Below, in pieces: positions 31,101-38,081 of a DNA stretch of 42,001 nt. The position numbers and the translations under genes are program-made. The notes beneath the pieces were generated by a model that did no database searches, had not been told where the DNA came from, and saw only the letters and a program-made list of their open reading frames with translations. The stretch's first letter is position 1. Each line of letters starts with the position of its first letter. Location: contig JAKEFM010000026.1 in the NCBI GenBank assembly GCA_022616055.1, positions 1 through 42,001 of the forward strand, given 5' to 3'. This stretch comes from Planctomycetota bacterium (GTDB taxonomy: Bacteria > Planctomycetota > UBA1135 > JAKEFM01).

Positions 31101-31845
31101 CCGCGAGGCCCGCGGCCGCCTGAACGACGGGGAGGTGACGGCGTCGGGGGCGATCGAGTTCGCCGACGAAGGACCTCCTCTCCTCGCCCTCGAGGGGAAC
31201 GCCTCGGGCGTGAAGGTCCGCAAGGGTCTCGTCCTCCCCCTCGCCCACCTCGTGCCGATCTTCGCGAGCGCGCGGCCCGAGCTCCTCGAGGTCTCCGGGG
31301 CCGTCTCCGCGGACTTCGCCCTGCGCGGCCGGGGCCTCGACGAGGCCTCGCTCCTCCGGGGGCTCTCCGGGAACGCCAAGGTCCGCCTCGGCGCGGGCTC
31401 GATCTCGGGCTCCCCGGAGCTCGTCCCGATCCTCTCGGCGCTCAAGAGGCGGACCACCTTCCGCTTCGACGACGTCGCCGCCGCCTTCGAGGTCGCGGGG
31501 GCCCGGTTCTCGACGGACGGGATCCGGATCGGGAGCCAGGAGGCCTCCCTCACCCTCGTCGGATCGACGGGATTCGACGGGACGCTCGACTACCGGATCG
31601 CCGTCGACCTCCCCGAGCGGGTCGACCGCCGATCCTGGGGAGCCGAGCTCGAGAAGGTCTTCGGCGCGGGGGGGCTCCCCGTCGGGCTGGCGGGAACCGT
31701 GAGATCCCCCTCCCTCGCGCTGCGGACCCCCGACGTCCGGGACGCGGCCGAGGGCCTCCTCCAGGGGGGGCTCGACCATCTCCTCGAGCGCCTGAAGAAG
31801 AAGGACGAGGAGGACAAGAAGAAGAGGAAGACGCGCCCGGGTTGA
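28156..31845 (+). CDS. AsmA/TamB-like large membrane-anchored protein
   Basis: A 1229-residue protein. A basic N-terminus (KPRRRRRRWGRALG) leads into one transmembrane helix (AGFLCGVLLVALAPTIL, about residues 26-42). The rest is a very long run of beta repeats of the AsmA/TamB/YhdP type, with motifs such as LEARLRLEGDLAR, ...G.L..S....LAGK and a C-terminal AsmA-like part (FALRGRGLDEASLLRGLSGNAKVRLGAGSI..., about 1080-1170). Proteins of this superfamily form long grooves that carry lipids across the periplasm or assist outer-membrane assembly. The tail is Lys-rich. The start could be 28078, but that codon falls in the predicted -10. No partner gene is adjacent. Confidence 0.8.
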   Translation: MALPPEISPPPADPKPRRRRRRWGRALGAGFLCGVLLVALAPTILSTRPGLSVALAIAEPFLPVEVEVGDLEAGWTKGIDVRDLRIRTRDGREALTARRAKAAFSLRALFRGRIEGLARLEEPRGTVRRRRDGAVEIAGLRIEPPEGGSGRGEEERRRNEGEGSFPRLGAVDLALTNGSLRLVDETGGPEASLEDLSLSLRSSGRSAPLLLEAEAKLKAGGRTGTVSLKGRGRPEEKEGEVEIEFDSLDLAPLSPLAAAGGSLARIAGRLDGTLSVSLARDGTFSSTGEVRAKDLRLESARPGVGPWVEPSVTLRPAFQFDPRAQTLSVEGLEVRTSFASLTGRGRGGGTGVEAGAEGSVDFACDLGAALDCARLFAPGLPSGAGRLAGKATASGTGGSLRVDLDGKATDLALTGPSLPPDLVLPESAAFRASLAYDATNGRALLQGGRLEAGPLLATFVASREVGAEGPVLAGRAKLEGDLSALERHLRPYLPEGFRLGGTLGSEFTFRSDPSGVEVEGEASVADLLAAAPGRGEVRRGRLEASLEVARDPEEDRLLLRRFRAGMGALDVEASGEIGAEEDSKVELHLRGGGDLAEAAALARLFAPAPAEAKGSLRLELDVTGARDSARFTLRSGLSGAFLGPGDPPPLEATLDCDGTFAADSSTLSFEGGRLVAPFCEGTFSGALSGSGLEARLRLEGDLARADPYLRALVSGGTPLAGKIRLDGRLEASPDRATFGLEVSSSGLAGGPVEADLSGTYVRGAGLPALEANGGFRADLASLLPFARLANPRLDLAGNLRGEVSTKRSGAATRIEAEIAAEELRLASRPGGTEGKPAGFLDRLAASPIVEKEARVDLLAVLDADKDRLAIERADLRAVTSGLEANARGRVEGVSASGLLEGSAELSADGEALRACAAAAFPPDLRLPGKTTGRFTIGGRLRPDALRGISVAGTLEVPAIDLADTTLRGARLDVALSGGTLRIREARGRLNDGEVTASGAIEFADEGPPLLALEGNASGVKVRKGLVLPLAHLVPIFASARPELLEVSGAVSADFALRGRGLDEASLLRGLSGNAKVRLGAGSISGSPELVPILSALKRRTTFRFDDVAAAFEVAGARFSTDGIRIGSQEASLTLVGSTGFDGTLDYRIAVDLPERVDRRSWGAELEKVFGAGGLPVGLAGTVRSPSLALRTPDVRDAAEGLLQGGLDHLLERLKKKDEEDKKKRKTRPG

Positions 31846-31861
31846 CTTGGTCCCGCGGATC

Positions 31862-32983
31862 TCAGCCCCGCGGGCCGTAGGCGCACTCGTTCGCGTCGCG
31901 CCAACGGAGGTACGCCTGGCAGGTGCCGAGGAGGTCCTGCCAGGCCCGGTCGCGATCGGGTCCCCCGGCCGGCGCCGCCTCGAAGCTCCGCAGCGACTCG
32001 GCGAGCCGCCGCCGGAAGCCCTCCACCTCGGGACCCGCGTTCGTCGGGCGGTCGAGGGTGCGGAGGGCGTCCCTCAGGTCGACCCGCGCCTCGACCGCAT
32101 CCGCCCGGCCTCTCCTCGCCTCCTCCGCCGCCCGCAGCCCCGCCCGGACCGCCCCGTCGAAGAACCCGACGTCGCGCCTGCGGGAGATCCGGGGCGCCTC
32201 GATGGCGGTCGCGACGAAGCACGCGATCACGGCGGGGAGGACCGCCCGCCCCGCGACGCGCCAGATGCGCGACCTCCCGTGGCGATCCGCGAGGTAGCCG
32301 AGGGCGCACCCCGAGAGGAAGCCCCCCGCGTGCGCGAAGTGGTTCACGCGCGGGACGAAGAGCGTCAGGAGGACGGCGTAGAGGAGCCAGCGCGTCAGCA
32401 TGCGGTAGACGAGCGCGGGCCCGATCGAGGACCGCCTCCTGCGGACGTAGACGAGGACGGCCCCCATCAGGCCGAAGATCGCTCCCGAGGCTCCGGCCCC
32501 TCCCCAGCCCCACGGGAGGCTCAGGAGGTTCCCGGCGACGCCGGTCGCGACGTAGAGGGTGAGGAAGCGGCCCGGGCCGAACGCCTCCTCCGCGAGAGGG
32601 CCGAGCTGGAGGAGGGAGAAGCCGTTGAACAGGAGGTGGACCAGGCCGAGGTGGAGGAAGATCGGCGTGACGAGGAGCCAGACCTTCCCGCAGTCGAGGA
32701 CCTCCTCGGTCTCGAGGACGCCGAAGGCCCGGAGCGTGGGCAGGCTCGGCGCGAAGACGTCGAACGACTCCCCCTCCATCGCCGCGGGCCGCGTCCCGGC
32801 GTCGAGGGCGAGCATGCCCGCGTAGAGGAGGACGATCGCGGTCAGCAGCGCGCGCGTCCAGCCGCCGGGCCGGGAGGGGGCCGCGGACTCCCGTCCCCCC
32901 TGGGGGGGAAGCGGCCGCGCGCAGTACGGGCAGACCTTCGCCCCGGGTTCGAGCAGGGCGCGGCAGGCGGGGCAGGAGGGCAG
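31862..32983 (-). CDS. Rhomboid-family intramembrane protease with N-terminal zinc ribbon
   Basis: The rhomboid part is clear: H..FN (oxyanion His/Asn in LVHLLFNG), the catalytic Ser in GASGAIFG and the catalytic His in FAHAGGFLSG. Counted from the ATG at 32815, these are Ser110 and His162. That ATG is the first standard start, but the same frame continues upstream with a zinc ribbon (CPAC...CPYC) and the first membrane helix (ALLTAIVLLYAG), so the true protein begins earlier. No ATG, GTG or TTG lies in frame for over 100 bp; CTG 32983 is the best guess. A Arg/Glu-rich soluble tail of about 110 residues follows the membrane domain. Rhomboids cut membrane proteins within the bilayer. Confidence 0.78.
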   Translation of the reverse strand: MPSCPACRALLEPGAKVCPYCARPLPPQGGRESAAPSRPGGWTRALLTAIVLLYAGMLALDAGTRPAAMEGESFDVFAPSLPTLRAFGVLETEEVLDCGKVWLLVTPIFLHLGLVHLLFNGFSLLQLGPLAEEAFGPGRFLTLYVATGVAGNLLSLPWGWGGAGASGAIFGLMGAVLVYVRRRRSSIGPALVYRMLTRWLLYAVLLTLFVPRVNHFAHAGGFLSGCALGYLADRHGRSRIWRVAGRAVLPAVIACFVATAIEAPRISRRRDVGFFDGAVRAGLRAAEEARRGRADAVEARVDLRDALRTLDRPTNAGPEVEGFRRRLAESLRSFEAAPAGGPDRDRAWQDLLGTCQAYLRWRDANECAYGPRG

Positions 32984-33015
32984 GGGAGGGGCGGGGAGGG
33001 CGGCGAAGTATAGGA

Positions 33016-33501
33016 CTACGCCCGGCGCCCCTTCCGCGGCGCCTTCCCGGCCTTCGTCCCCTCCTTCGGCTCCTCTTCCGGCTCCGGCTCCTCCTCCTTG
33101 GCCCCGGGGCGGGGTCCGACCTCCACGCGCCCCACGAGGACCGCGCCGGGCTCGACGGAGAGCCGGGGGGCGGAGAGGTCGGCGAAGACCTTCCCGGTCG
33201 CGCCGACCTCGACGCGGTCGAGGGCGACGACCTCCCCCTTCACCGTCCCCTTCACGACCAGCTCCCGGGCGCGGACCTTCGCCGAGACGTGGCCGCTCTT
33301 CCCGACCTCGATCCGGCCGGCGGTCGCGAGGCGGACGACCCCGTGGTAGGCGTCGATCCGGATGTCCTCGACGTCGACGCGCTTGCTGCAGTGGCGGCAG
33401 ACGACGCTGATCGCCTTCGGGTCGGCTTCGAACGCCTGCTCGCAGTGCGGGCAGACGAAGTTCCGCTTCCGGGCCGAGGGCTGTGCGCCCGAGGGACGCA
33501 A
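33016..33501 (-). CDS. Zinc-ribbon bactofilin-like protein
   Basis: A 161-residue protein. The N-terminus holds a zinc ribbon (VCPHC, then VCRHC, about residues 16-38). A bactofilin-like beta-helix follows (repeats of the type GRIEVGKSGHVSAKVRARELVVKGTVKGEV, about 60-130), then a Glu/Lys-rich tail. Bactofilins polymerise without nucleotides into cytoskeletal scaffolds that can position wall enzymes. The start appears to be TTG 33501, 24 bp after the stop of the upstream bactofilin. The combination of zinc ribbon and bactofilin repeats is unusual. The rhomboid gene follows at once, with its frame running into this stop. Confidence 0.75.
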   Translation of the reverse strand: MRPSGAQPSARKRNFVCPHCEQAFEADPKAISVVCRHCSKRVDVEDIRIDAYHGVVRLATAGRIEVGKSGHVSAKVRARELVVKGTVKGEVVALDRVEVGATGKVFADLSAPRLSVEPGAVLVGRVEVGPRPGAKEEEPEPEEEPKEGTKAGKAPRKGRRA

Positions 33502-33525
33502 TCGGGGGCCCCCCCGCGGGAGGGG

Positions 33526-33978
33526 CTACTTCTTGATCGCGACCTCGGGGCGGGGCGGGATCGGGGGCGGCGTGGCGGGCGTGATCTCCCGGCCCGGCAC
33601 CCTCTCGGGAGGACGGTGGCCGGCGCCCTCGGCGCGCGCGTGGTCGTGCCCGACCTGGCAGTGCCCCGAGAGGGAGGCTCCGTCCGCGACGAGGAGCTTC
33701 GCCGCCAGGAGGTCTCCCTTCATCTTCGCCGTCTCTCGCAGCTCGACCCGGTCGTGCGCGGAGACGTTCCCCTCGATCTCCCCCTCGAGGATCACGTGCC
33801 CCGCGTCGATCTCCCCCTTCACCTTCCCCTTCGACGAGATCGAGACGGTCCCCTTCGTGCGGACCTTCCCCTCGAACGTCCCCTCGACGCGGAGCCCCGA
33901 CTCGAAGGTGAGCTCCCCCTTGAGGACGGCATCCGCACCGATGATCGTCGCGAAATCGCTGGGGTTCTTCTCGGGCAT
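33526..33978 (-). CDS. Bactofilin family cytoskeletal protein
   Basis: A 150-residue bactofilin (polymer-forming cytoskeletal family). The core is a right-handed beta-helix with the standard pattern: IIGADAVLKGELTFESGLRVEGTFEGKV, GKVKGEI.AGHVILEGEIEGNVSA, VELRETAKMKGDLLAAKL and VADGASLSG (about residues 12-105). The Pro-rich tail (PATPPPIPPRPEVAI) is typical of linkers in this family. It is cytoplasmic and probably membrane associated. First gene of a three-gene operon with a zinc-ribbon bactofilin and a rhomboid. A weak AAGGA lies before the ATG. Confidence 0.92.
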   Translation of the reverse strand: MPEKNPSDFATIIGADAVLKGELTFESGLRVEGTFEGKVRTKGTVSISSKGKVKGEIDAGHVILEGEIEGNVSAHDRVELRETAKMKGDLLAAKLLVADGASLSGHCQVGHDHARAEGAGHRPPERVPGREITPATPPPIPPRPEVAIKK

Positions 33979-34044
33979 TTCCTGGTCCTTTCCGGCGGGT
34001 CGTTCGGCTTTCGCCGCGGCACCGTCGGCCGCCGTTGCGCGGGG

Positions 34045-34073
34045 ATGATAGCCGGGGATTCCGGGAAGGCGAC
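34045..34073 (-). promoter_or_regulatory. Putative promoter of the bactofilin-rhomboid operon
   Basis: On the minus strand GTCGCC (34068-34073), 17 bp, TATCAT (34045-34050, five of six consensus bases). The leader is about 60 nt. It shares its -35 with the promoters at 3454 and 14111. Confidence 0.45.
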
Positions 34074-34153
34074 GGCGGAGTCCCCGCGCCGTCGTTCTTC
34101 CCCGAACCGGGGAGCCCCCCCGGCGTCGGAGTACCCGTCCCCGTGCGTGGGGC

Positions 34154-34159
34154 TATCGT
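34154..34159 (+). promoter_or_regulatory. Putative -10 (TATCGT) for a leaderless gene
   Basis: TATCGT lies 6 nt before the GTG at 34166, which would make the start codon the first transcribed bases. No Shine-Dalgarno is present, in keeping with this. Confidence 0.4.
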
Positions 34160-34165
34160 GCGGTC

Positions 34166-36295
34166 GTGAGGCGACCGGGCCTCTTCCTCCTGTCCATCGT
34201 CGCCCTACTGCTCGCTGGGCTCCTCGCGATCCGACCGGGGAGTCGCGGCGGCGCCGCCTCCGAAACCGGTTCCTCCTCCGTGGAGGTCTCCTTCCCGGCA
34301 AGTCCCGAGTCGACTCCTTCCTTTCCGGCGAGCGCCTCCGCCCGGTCGCCCGCGGAACCACTCGCCGACCCCACCGCGGAAGTCCGCGGTCTCGTCCACG
34401 ACGCGTCTGGACGTCCCGTCCGCGGCGCCCGGATTCTCGCGACGAAAGATCCCGGTCCCGGCCCGGTCGACTTCGGAGGGTCGCCGTCCGCCGAGTCGGA
34501 CGGGGAGGGGCGGTTCCGGCTCTCGGTTCCCGAAGGAGTGGACTCCCTCGCGCTGCGGGCGGAGAAGGATCCCGAGGGGGCCGCGACGGTCCGGCTCCTG
34601 CGCGTGGCGTCCCGATCCGTAGACGCCGGGGTCGTCTCGCTCGTCCCGACTCCCTCGATACGGGGGCAGGTCCTCGGCCCTGCAGGCGAGCCCGTCGGGG
34701 GCGCGCTCGTCCGACCGCTCGGCATCCTCAGTCTCGGCGAGATCCTGTTCGAGGTCGTTCCGACGGAGAACGACGGGACATTCCTGTTGCCCTGCGGAAA
34801 GCCCGGCGCCCGCACGCGGGTGATCGCCGACCTCGAGGGGTTCGCCCCCGCGGTGGGCCTCGGCGTCTGCGGCGGGGAACCCGTCACGCTGCGGCTCGAG
34901 GAGGGCGCGACGGTGCGCGGCACCGTCCGGAGCGCGAAGGGGGAGCCGCTCGCGGGTGCGCGGGTCGCCCTCGATCTCTACCTGTTCAACCTCTCGCACA
35001 GCGAAGGCTGGTTTCCGGACGACTCCCCGCGGAACGCCCGCTCCGGTCCGGACGGCTCCTACGAGTTGACGCACCTTCCCCCTGGCTCGATCCAAATCCG
35101 GGCGGTCGAGACTGGACACGACCTCGCTCGGGGGGGGATCAAGCTGTCGAACGGGGAGTCGGGGACGGTGGACTTCTCGCTCCGCCCCGTCGGCACCCTG
35201 TCCGGATTCGTCGTCGACGCGGTCACGGGAGCGCCCGTCGAGGGGGCGACGGTAAATCGAGGCGAGGCCGCGAGCGGCCCGGACGGCCGGTTCGTCGCGA
35301 AGCGCGAGCGCGACTGGCGCTTCGTCGGGCACAGGGAAGAGTTCCTCTACGCCTGGGTCGAGAAGCCCGGCTATGCCGGACAACGCGCGCGCCTCCCCCT
35401 CGATCGGGCAGGGGAGGAGCTGCGCGTCCTCCTGCGGCCGGTCGCGCGGATCCGCGGCATCGTGCTCGATCCCGAGGGTCGGGCGCTCTGGAACGCGAAA
35501 GTGGACCTCGAACCCGACTGGCGCGTCGCGCACGACCCGGACGCGGACACGATGCAGTCGGAGCACGCGTTCACGGGGCCGGACGGCTCCTTCTCCGCGG
35601 AGATCGCGCCGGGTCCCTACACGAAGATCTACGCCTCCCACGAGCGGTACCCCGCGATCGAGCGGCCCGGGATCACCGTGGCGAGCGGAGAGGCCGCCGA
35701 CCTGATCCTCGTCCTCGGCGAGGGGAGCGAGGTGCGCGGCTGGCTCGTTCGAGGAGACACCGGCGCGCCCGTCCCCGCCGCGCGCGTGCGCGGCTGGAGG
35801 GAATACCGGATCGAGCGTTTCCCACCGGGATGGATCGCCTCGTGCGAGACGCGCACCGCTGCCGATGGCTCCTTTTCCCTCCGCGGATTTCGCGAGACGT
35901 CGCTCTGGATCTCGGCCGAGGCTCCTGGTTGCGCCTCCGCCGCCCGCGAGGTCGCCCTGCCCGAGGACGGCCCCGCTGGGGTCGAATGGAGACTCGATCC
36001 CGAGCTCGTCCTCGAGGGAGAGGTCCGAGATCCCGGCGGAGCGCTCGTGGCGGAGAGCTACGTCTCCTGCGAGTTGGACGCGGCGCCTCCCCTCCCGAAG
36101 ATCCTCGGCCCCTTCTGGGTGAAGACCGATGCGGCCGGGCGCTTCCGGATCGGGGGCCTCCCTTCCCTCCCCCTGCGCGCGAGCGCGACCGCTCCCTACG
36201 GTCCCGGCCCTCGTCTGGAGGACTCGGAAACGGTGCCCGTCTCTCCCCCCTTCCCCCCGATCCGGCTCGTCCTCCGCGAGCGCTCGCGGAGGTAG
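34166..36295 (+). CDS. Membrane-anchored protein with carboxypeptidase regulatory-like repeats
   Basis: A 709-residue protein. The N-terminus is a signal anchor (LFLLSIVALLLAGLLAI), then a Ser/Pro-rich linker to about residue 70. The rest is a chain of carboxypeptidase regulatory-like (CarboxypepD_reg) beta domains, six or seven, each of the form V.G.V.D..G.PV.GA.V......G.....DG.F.L........R......... Examples are VRGLVHDASGRPVRGARI, IRGQVLGPAGEPVGGALV and VRGTVRSAKGEPLAGARVAL. These domains serve adhesion or carbohydrate and protein contact. No catalytic domain is seen. The GTG start is supported by a TATCGT element 6 nt upstream. Confidence 0.8.
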   Translation: MRRPGLFLLSIVALLLAGLLAIRPGSRGGAASETGSSSVEVSFPASPESTPSFPASASARSPAEPLADPTAEVRGLVHDASGRPVRGARILATKDPGPGPVDFGGSPSAESDGEGRFRLSVPEGVDSLALRAEKDPEGAATVRLLRVASRSVDAGVVSLVPTPSIRGQVLGPAGEPVGGALVRPLGILSLGEILFEVVPTENDGTFLLPCGKPGARTRVIADLEGFAPAVGLGVCGGEPVTLRLEEGATVRGTVRSAKGEPLAGARVALDLYLFNLSHSEGWFPDDSPRNARSGPDGSYELTHLPPGSIQIRAVETGHDLARGGIKLSNGESGTVDFSLRPVGTLSGFVVDAVTGAPVEGATVNRGEAASGPDGRFVAKRERDWRFVGHREEFLYAWVEKPGYAGQRARLPLDRAGEELRVLLRPVARIRGIVLDPEGRALWNAKVDLEPDWRVAHDPDADTMQSEHAFTGPDGSFSAEIAPGPYTKIYASHERYPAIERPGITVASGEAADLILVLGEGSEVRGWLVRGDTGAPVPAARVRGWREYRIERFPPGWIASCETRTAADGSFSLRGFRETSLWISAEAPGCASAAREVALPEDGPAGVEWRLDPELVLEGEVRDPGGALVAESYVSCELDAAPPLPKILGPFWVKTDAAGRFRIGGLPSLPLRASATAPYGPGPRLEDSETVPVSPPFPPIRLVLRERSRR

Positions 36296-36307
36296 CTGCG
36301 CGAAGGC

Positions 36308-36336
36308 TTCGCCTTTCTTCCGAGGGCGGATAGAAA
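36308..36336 (+). promoter_or_regulatory. Putative promoter of the parvulin lipoprotein gene
   Basis: TTCGCC (36308-36313), 17 bp, TAGAAA (36331-36336), 7 nt before the ATG at 36344. The placement suggests a leaderless transcript; the -35 resembles the GTCGCC group. Confidence 0.35.
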
Positions 36337-36343
36337 CCACCTC

Positions 36344-36955
36344 ATGAAGATCCTCGCCGCCGCGGTCGCCCTCCTTCCTCTCCTCGCCTGTGGCTCGAAG
36401 GAGCACGCCCATCCCGGAGAGGATTCGAAGTCGGAATCCCCGAAGCCCGCGACCGAGAGCGCCTCCGCCAAGGCGAACCCGCAGGCGGAGCCGCCGAAAC
36501 CCGCCGCGGAGACCGCCAGGCCGAGCCTCCCCTCGGCCGCCCCGAGGATCGAGGCGAAGCCGCCGGCTCCCGCGCCCGGCGTCGAGCCCGACAAGATCAA
36601 GGTCCAGCACTGCCTGATCGGGTTCGCCGACCAGGGAAGGAGCTCCGTCCCCGGCAAGCCGATCACGCGGACGAAGGAGGAGGCGAAGGCCCTCGCCTAC
36701 GACATCCTCGACCGTGCGAAGAAGGGGGAGGACTTCGACGGCCTCGTGAAGAAGTACACCGACGACTCCCATCCGGGCATCTACGGCATGACGAACACCG
36801 GCAAGCCCCCGGTCGGCGGGTACCGCCCGAGGACCGGGATGGTCCCCGCCTTCGGAAACGTGGGCTTCAGGCTCGCCGTCGGCGAGATCGGGATCGGGGA
36901 CTTCGACGCCACGGCCTCCCCCTTCGGCTGGCACGTCATCAAGCGGGTCGAGTGA
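36344..36955 (+). CDS. Parvulin-type peptidyl-prolyl isomerase lipoprotein
   Basis: A 203-residue lipoprotein. Lipobox LLAC with Cys16 (MKILAAAVALLPLLAC), then a Pro/Ala/Lys-rich linker of about 75 residues. The C-terminal 115 residues form a PpiC/parvulin domain: VQHCLIGFADQ, A.ALAYDILDRAKKGEDFDGLVKKYTDD, GY.PRTGMVPAFGNVGFRLAVGEIG and SPFGWHVIKRVE. The His of VQHC and the FGWHVI ending match the family active-site fold. It should assist folding of exported proteins at the membrane. The PRTGMVPAF stretch is slightly expanded compared with the usual G.LG.F.RG.MV..F. Confidence 0.85.
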   Translation: MKILAAAVALLPLLACGSKEHAHPGEDSKSESPKPATESASAKANPQAEPPKPAAETARPSLPSAAPRIEAKPPAPAPGVEPDKIKVQHCLIGFADQGRSSVPGKPITRTKEEAKALAYDILDRAKKGEDFDGLVKKYTDDSHPGIYGMTNTGKPPVGGYRPRTGMVPAFGNVGFRLAVGEIGIGDFDATASPFGWHVIKRVE

Positions 36956-36964
36956 CCCCCCCGA

Positions 36965-36984
36965 CCTCCGGCGTTCGCCGGGGG
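36965..36984 (+). terminator. Hairpin after the parvulin gene, possible terminator
   Basis: An 8-bp stem (CCTCCGGC with GCCGGGGG, one G-T pair) closed by the loop GTTC, 9 bases after the stop at 36955. Only a weak pyrimidine tract (TCCTTCC) follows. It lies between convergent genes and could serve either strand. Confidence 0.35.
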
Positions 36985-37030
36985 TCCTTCCGCGGGTCGC
37001 GGTCTCTCTCCCGGCAGGCCAGGAGGAGGC

Positions 37031-37360
37031 CTACCTCGGCTCGAGGTCCTTCACGATCTCGACGAGGTGGCGGTTGAACTCGCCGGGCCTCTCGAGCATC
37101 GGGTAGTGACCGGCGCCTGTCATGATCACCGCGTCGAAGCCGGGCGAGACGGTGCGGTTTGGTTCGACGTTCGTCGGCCACAGGTCGCCGTTGATGGCGC
37201 GGATCGGGACTCCTGCGCCCCAAAAAGCCCCGGCGAAGTCGTAGCCGCCGAGTCCCTCCATGATCCCCGCGACGACGTCGGGCGACATCGCGGACATCCG
37301 CCCCTCCGGCCACGCCTGAAGATCGGGGTGCGTCCCCGGATGGAAGAGGGAGCCGACCAT
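37031..37360 (-). pseudogene. Truncated alpha/beta hydrolase (C-terminal fragment)
   Basis: A 109-residue frame that matches only the last part of an alpha/beta hydrolase: PDVVAGIMEGLGGYD, VPIRAINGDLWPTN (the strand with the catalytic Asp region) and MTGAGHYPMLERPGEFNRHLVEIV, with the catalytic His in GAGHYPM. The nucleophile elbow GxSxG and the N-terminal 150 residues are missing. The upstream 90 bp are open in frame but not recognisable, and the PPOX gene begins directly after. I read this as a remnant of a deletion; a short functional protein is unlikely. Confidence 0.6.
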
Positions 37361-37453
37361 CGCCCGGCACGCGCCGGACCCGGGCGCAGGCGGGCCGCCG
37401 CGGGCCCGGACCGATCGTCCATGTCGCGGGAACGGAGGCGCGAGCCCATTCCT

Positions 37454-37963
37454 TCAGCGAGGATTCTCCGACCAAGGCCCGTGCGCCCGCAGATGGGTCT
37501 CGAACTCCTCTTCCAGGACGACACGACGCCCGCGCCACAGCTCGCGCATCTGCCACTCGTCTCGGACACGCGAATACCCGGGCGACACGATCGGCAGCGC
37601 GCGCTCGACCTCGACCCGGACGACCGCCGTCACGGGGAACTCGGCTCCCCCCTCGTCGAACACGCGCCGGGAGGCGGTCCGATACACCTCGTCGTCCTCG
37701 TGCAGGGTCGCCCGTCCGAGGAAGCGGTAGCCGCGCCTGGACAGCTGGTCGACGACGTTGAGCTCGATCCAGGGGTTGTGCCGGAGGTTGCGGCGAGTGC
37801 CCGGAGATGCAATGTCGAGGAAGAACAGGTGGCCATCGTCCCAGACGCGGATCGTCCCCTTCGGGGAGAGGTTCGGCCTTCCATCCGGGGAGACGGTCGC
37901 CGCGAAACAGAGTCGGGCGGAGGCGATCACGGCCTTCATGTCTTCGGCGAGCTGAATCGGCAT
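37454..37963 (-). CDS. Pyridoxamine 5'-phosphate oxidase-like FMN protein
   Basis: A 169-residue single-domain split-barrel protein of the PPOX family. Typical segments are FAATVSPDGRPNLSPKGTIRV near residues 20-40, FLDIASPGTRRNLRHNPWIELNVVD and the closing RVEVERALPIVSPGYS. Such proteins bind FMN or F420 and carry out small-molecule redox reactions; the substrate is unknown. TAGCGT lies 6 nt before the ATG, so the mRNA is probably leaderless. It is followed by the broken hydrolase gene in the same direction. Confidence 0.82.
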   Translation of the reverse strand: MPIQLAEDMKAVIASARLCFAATVSPDGRPNLSPKGTIRVWDDGHLFFLDIASPGTRRNLRHNPWIELNVVDQLSRRGYRFLGRATLHEDDEVYRTASRRVFDEGGAEFPVTAVVRVEVERALPIVSPGYSRVRDEWQMRELWRGRRVVLEEEFETHLRAHGPWSENPR

Positions 37964-37969
37964 GGACCC

Positions 37970-37998
37970 ACGCTACTCGCTCGAGCGCTTCCGGCGGA
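37970..37998 (-). promoter_or_regulatory. Putative promoter of the PPOX gene
   Basis: On the minus strand TCCGCC (37993-37998), 17 bp, TAGCGT (37970-37975), 6 nt before the ATG at 37963. No Shine-Dalgarno is present. Confidence 0.35.
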
Positions 37999-38081
37999 GG
38001 GCGGCCAACCCAGGGGGTTCCGAAGTGACGCCCGCGTCCGTTCGCGGGACTCCCGTTGCCGAGGCGAACGGGTGGGCGACG

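Noticed and set aside
28024..31779. 1251-codon minus-strand frame opposite the AsmA-like gene
   Set aside because: Exact antisense of a well-supported gene, with low-complexity Arg/Glu/Gly composition and no motif.
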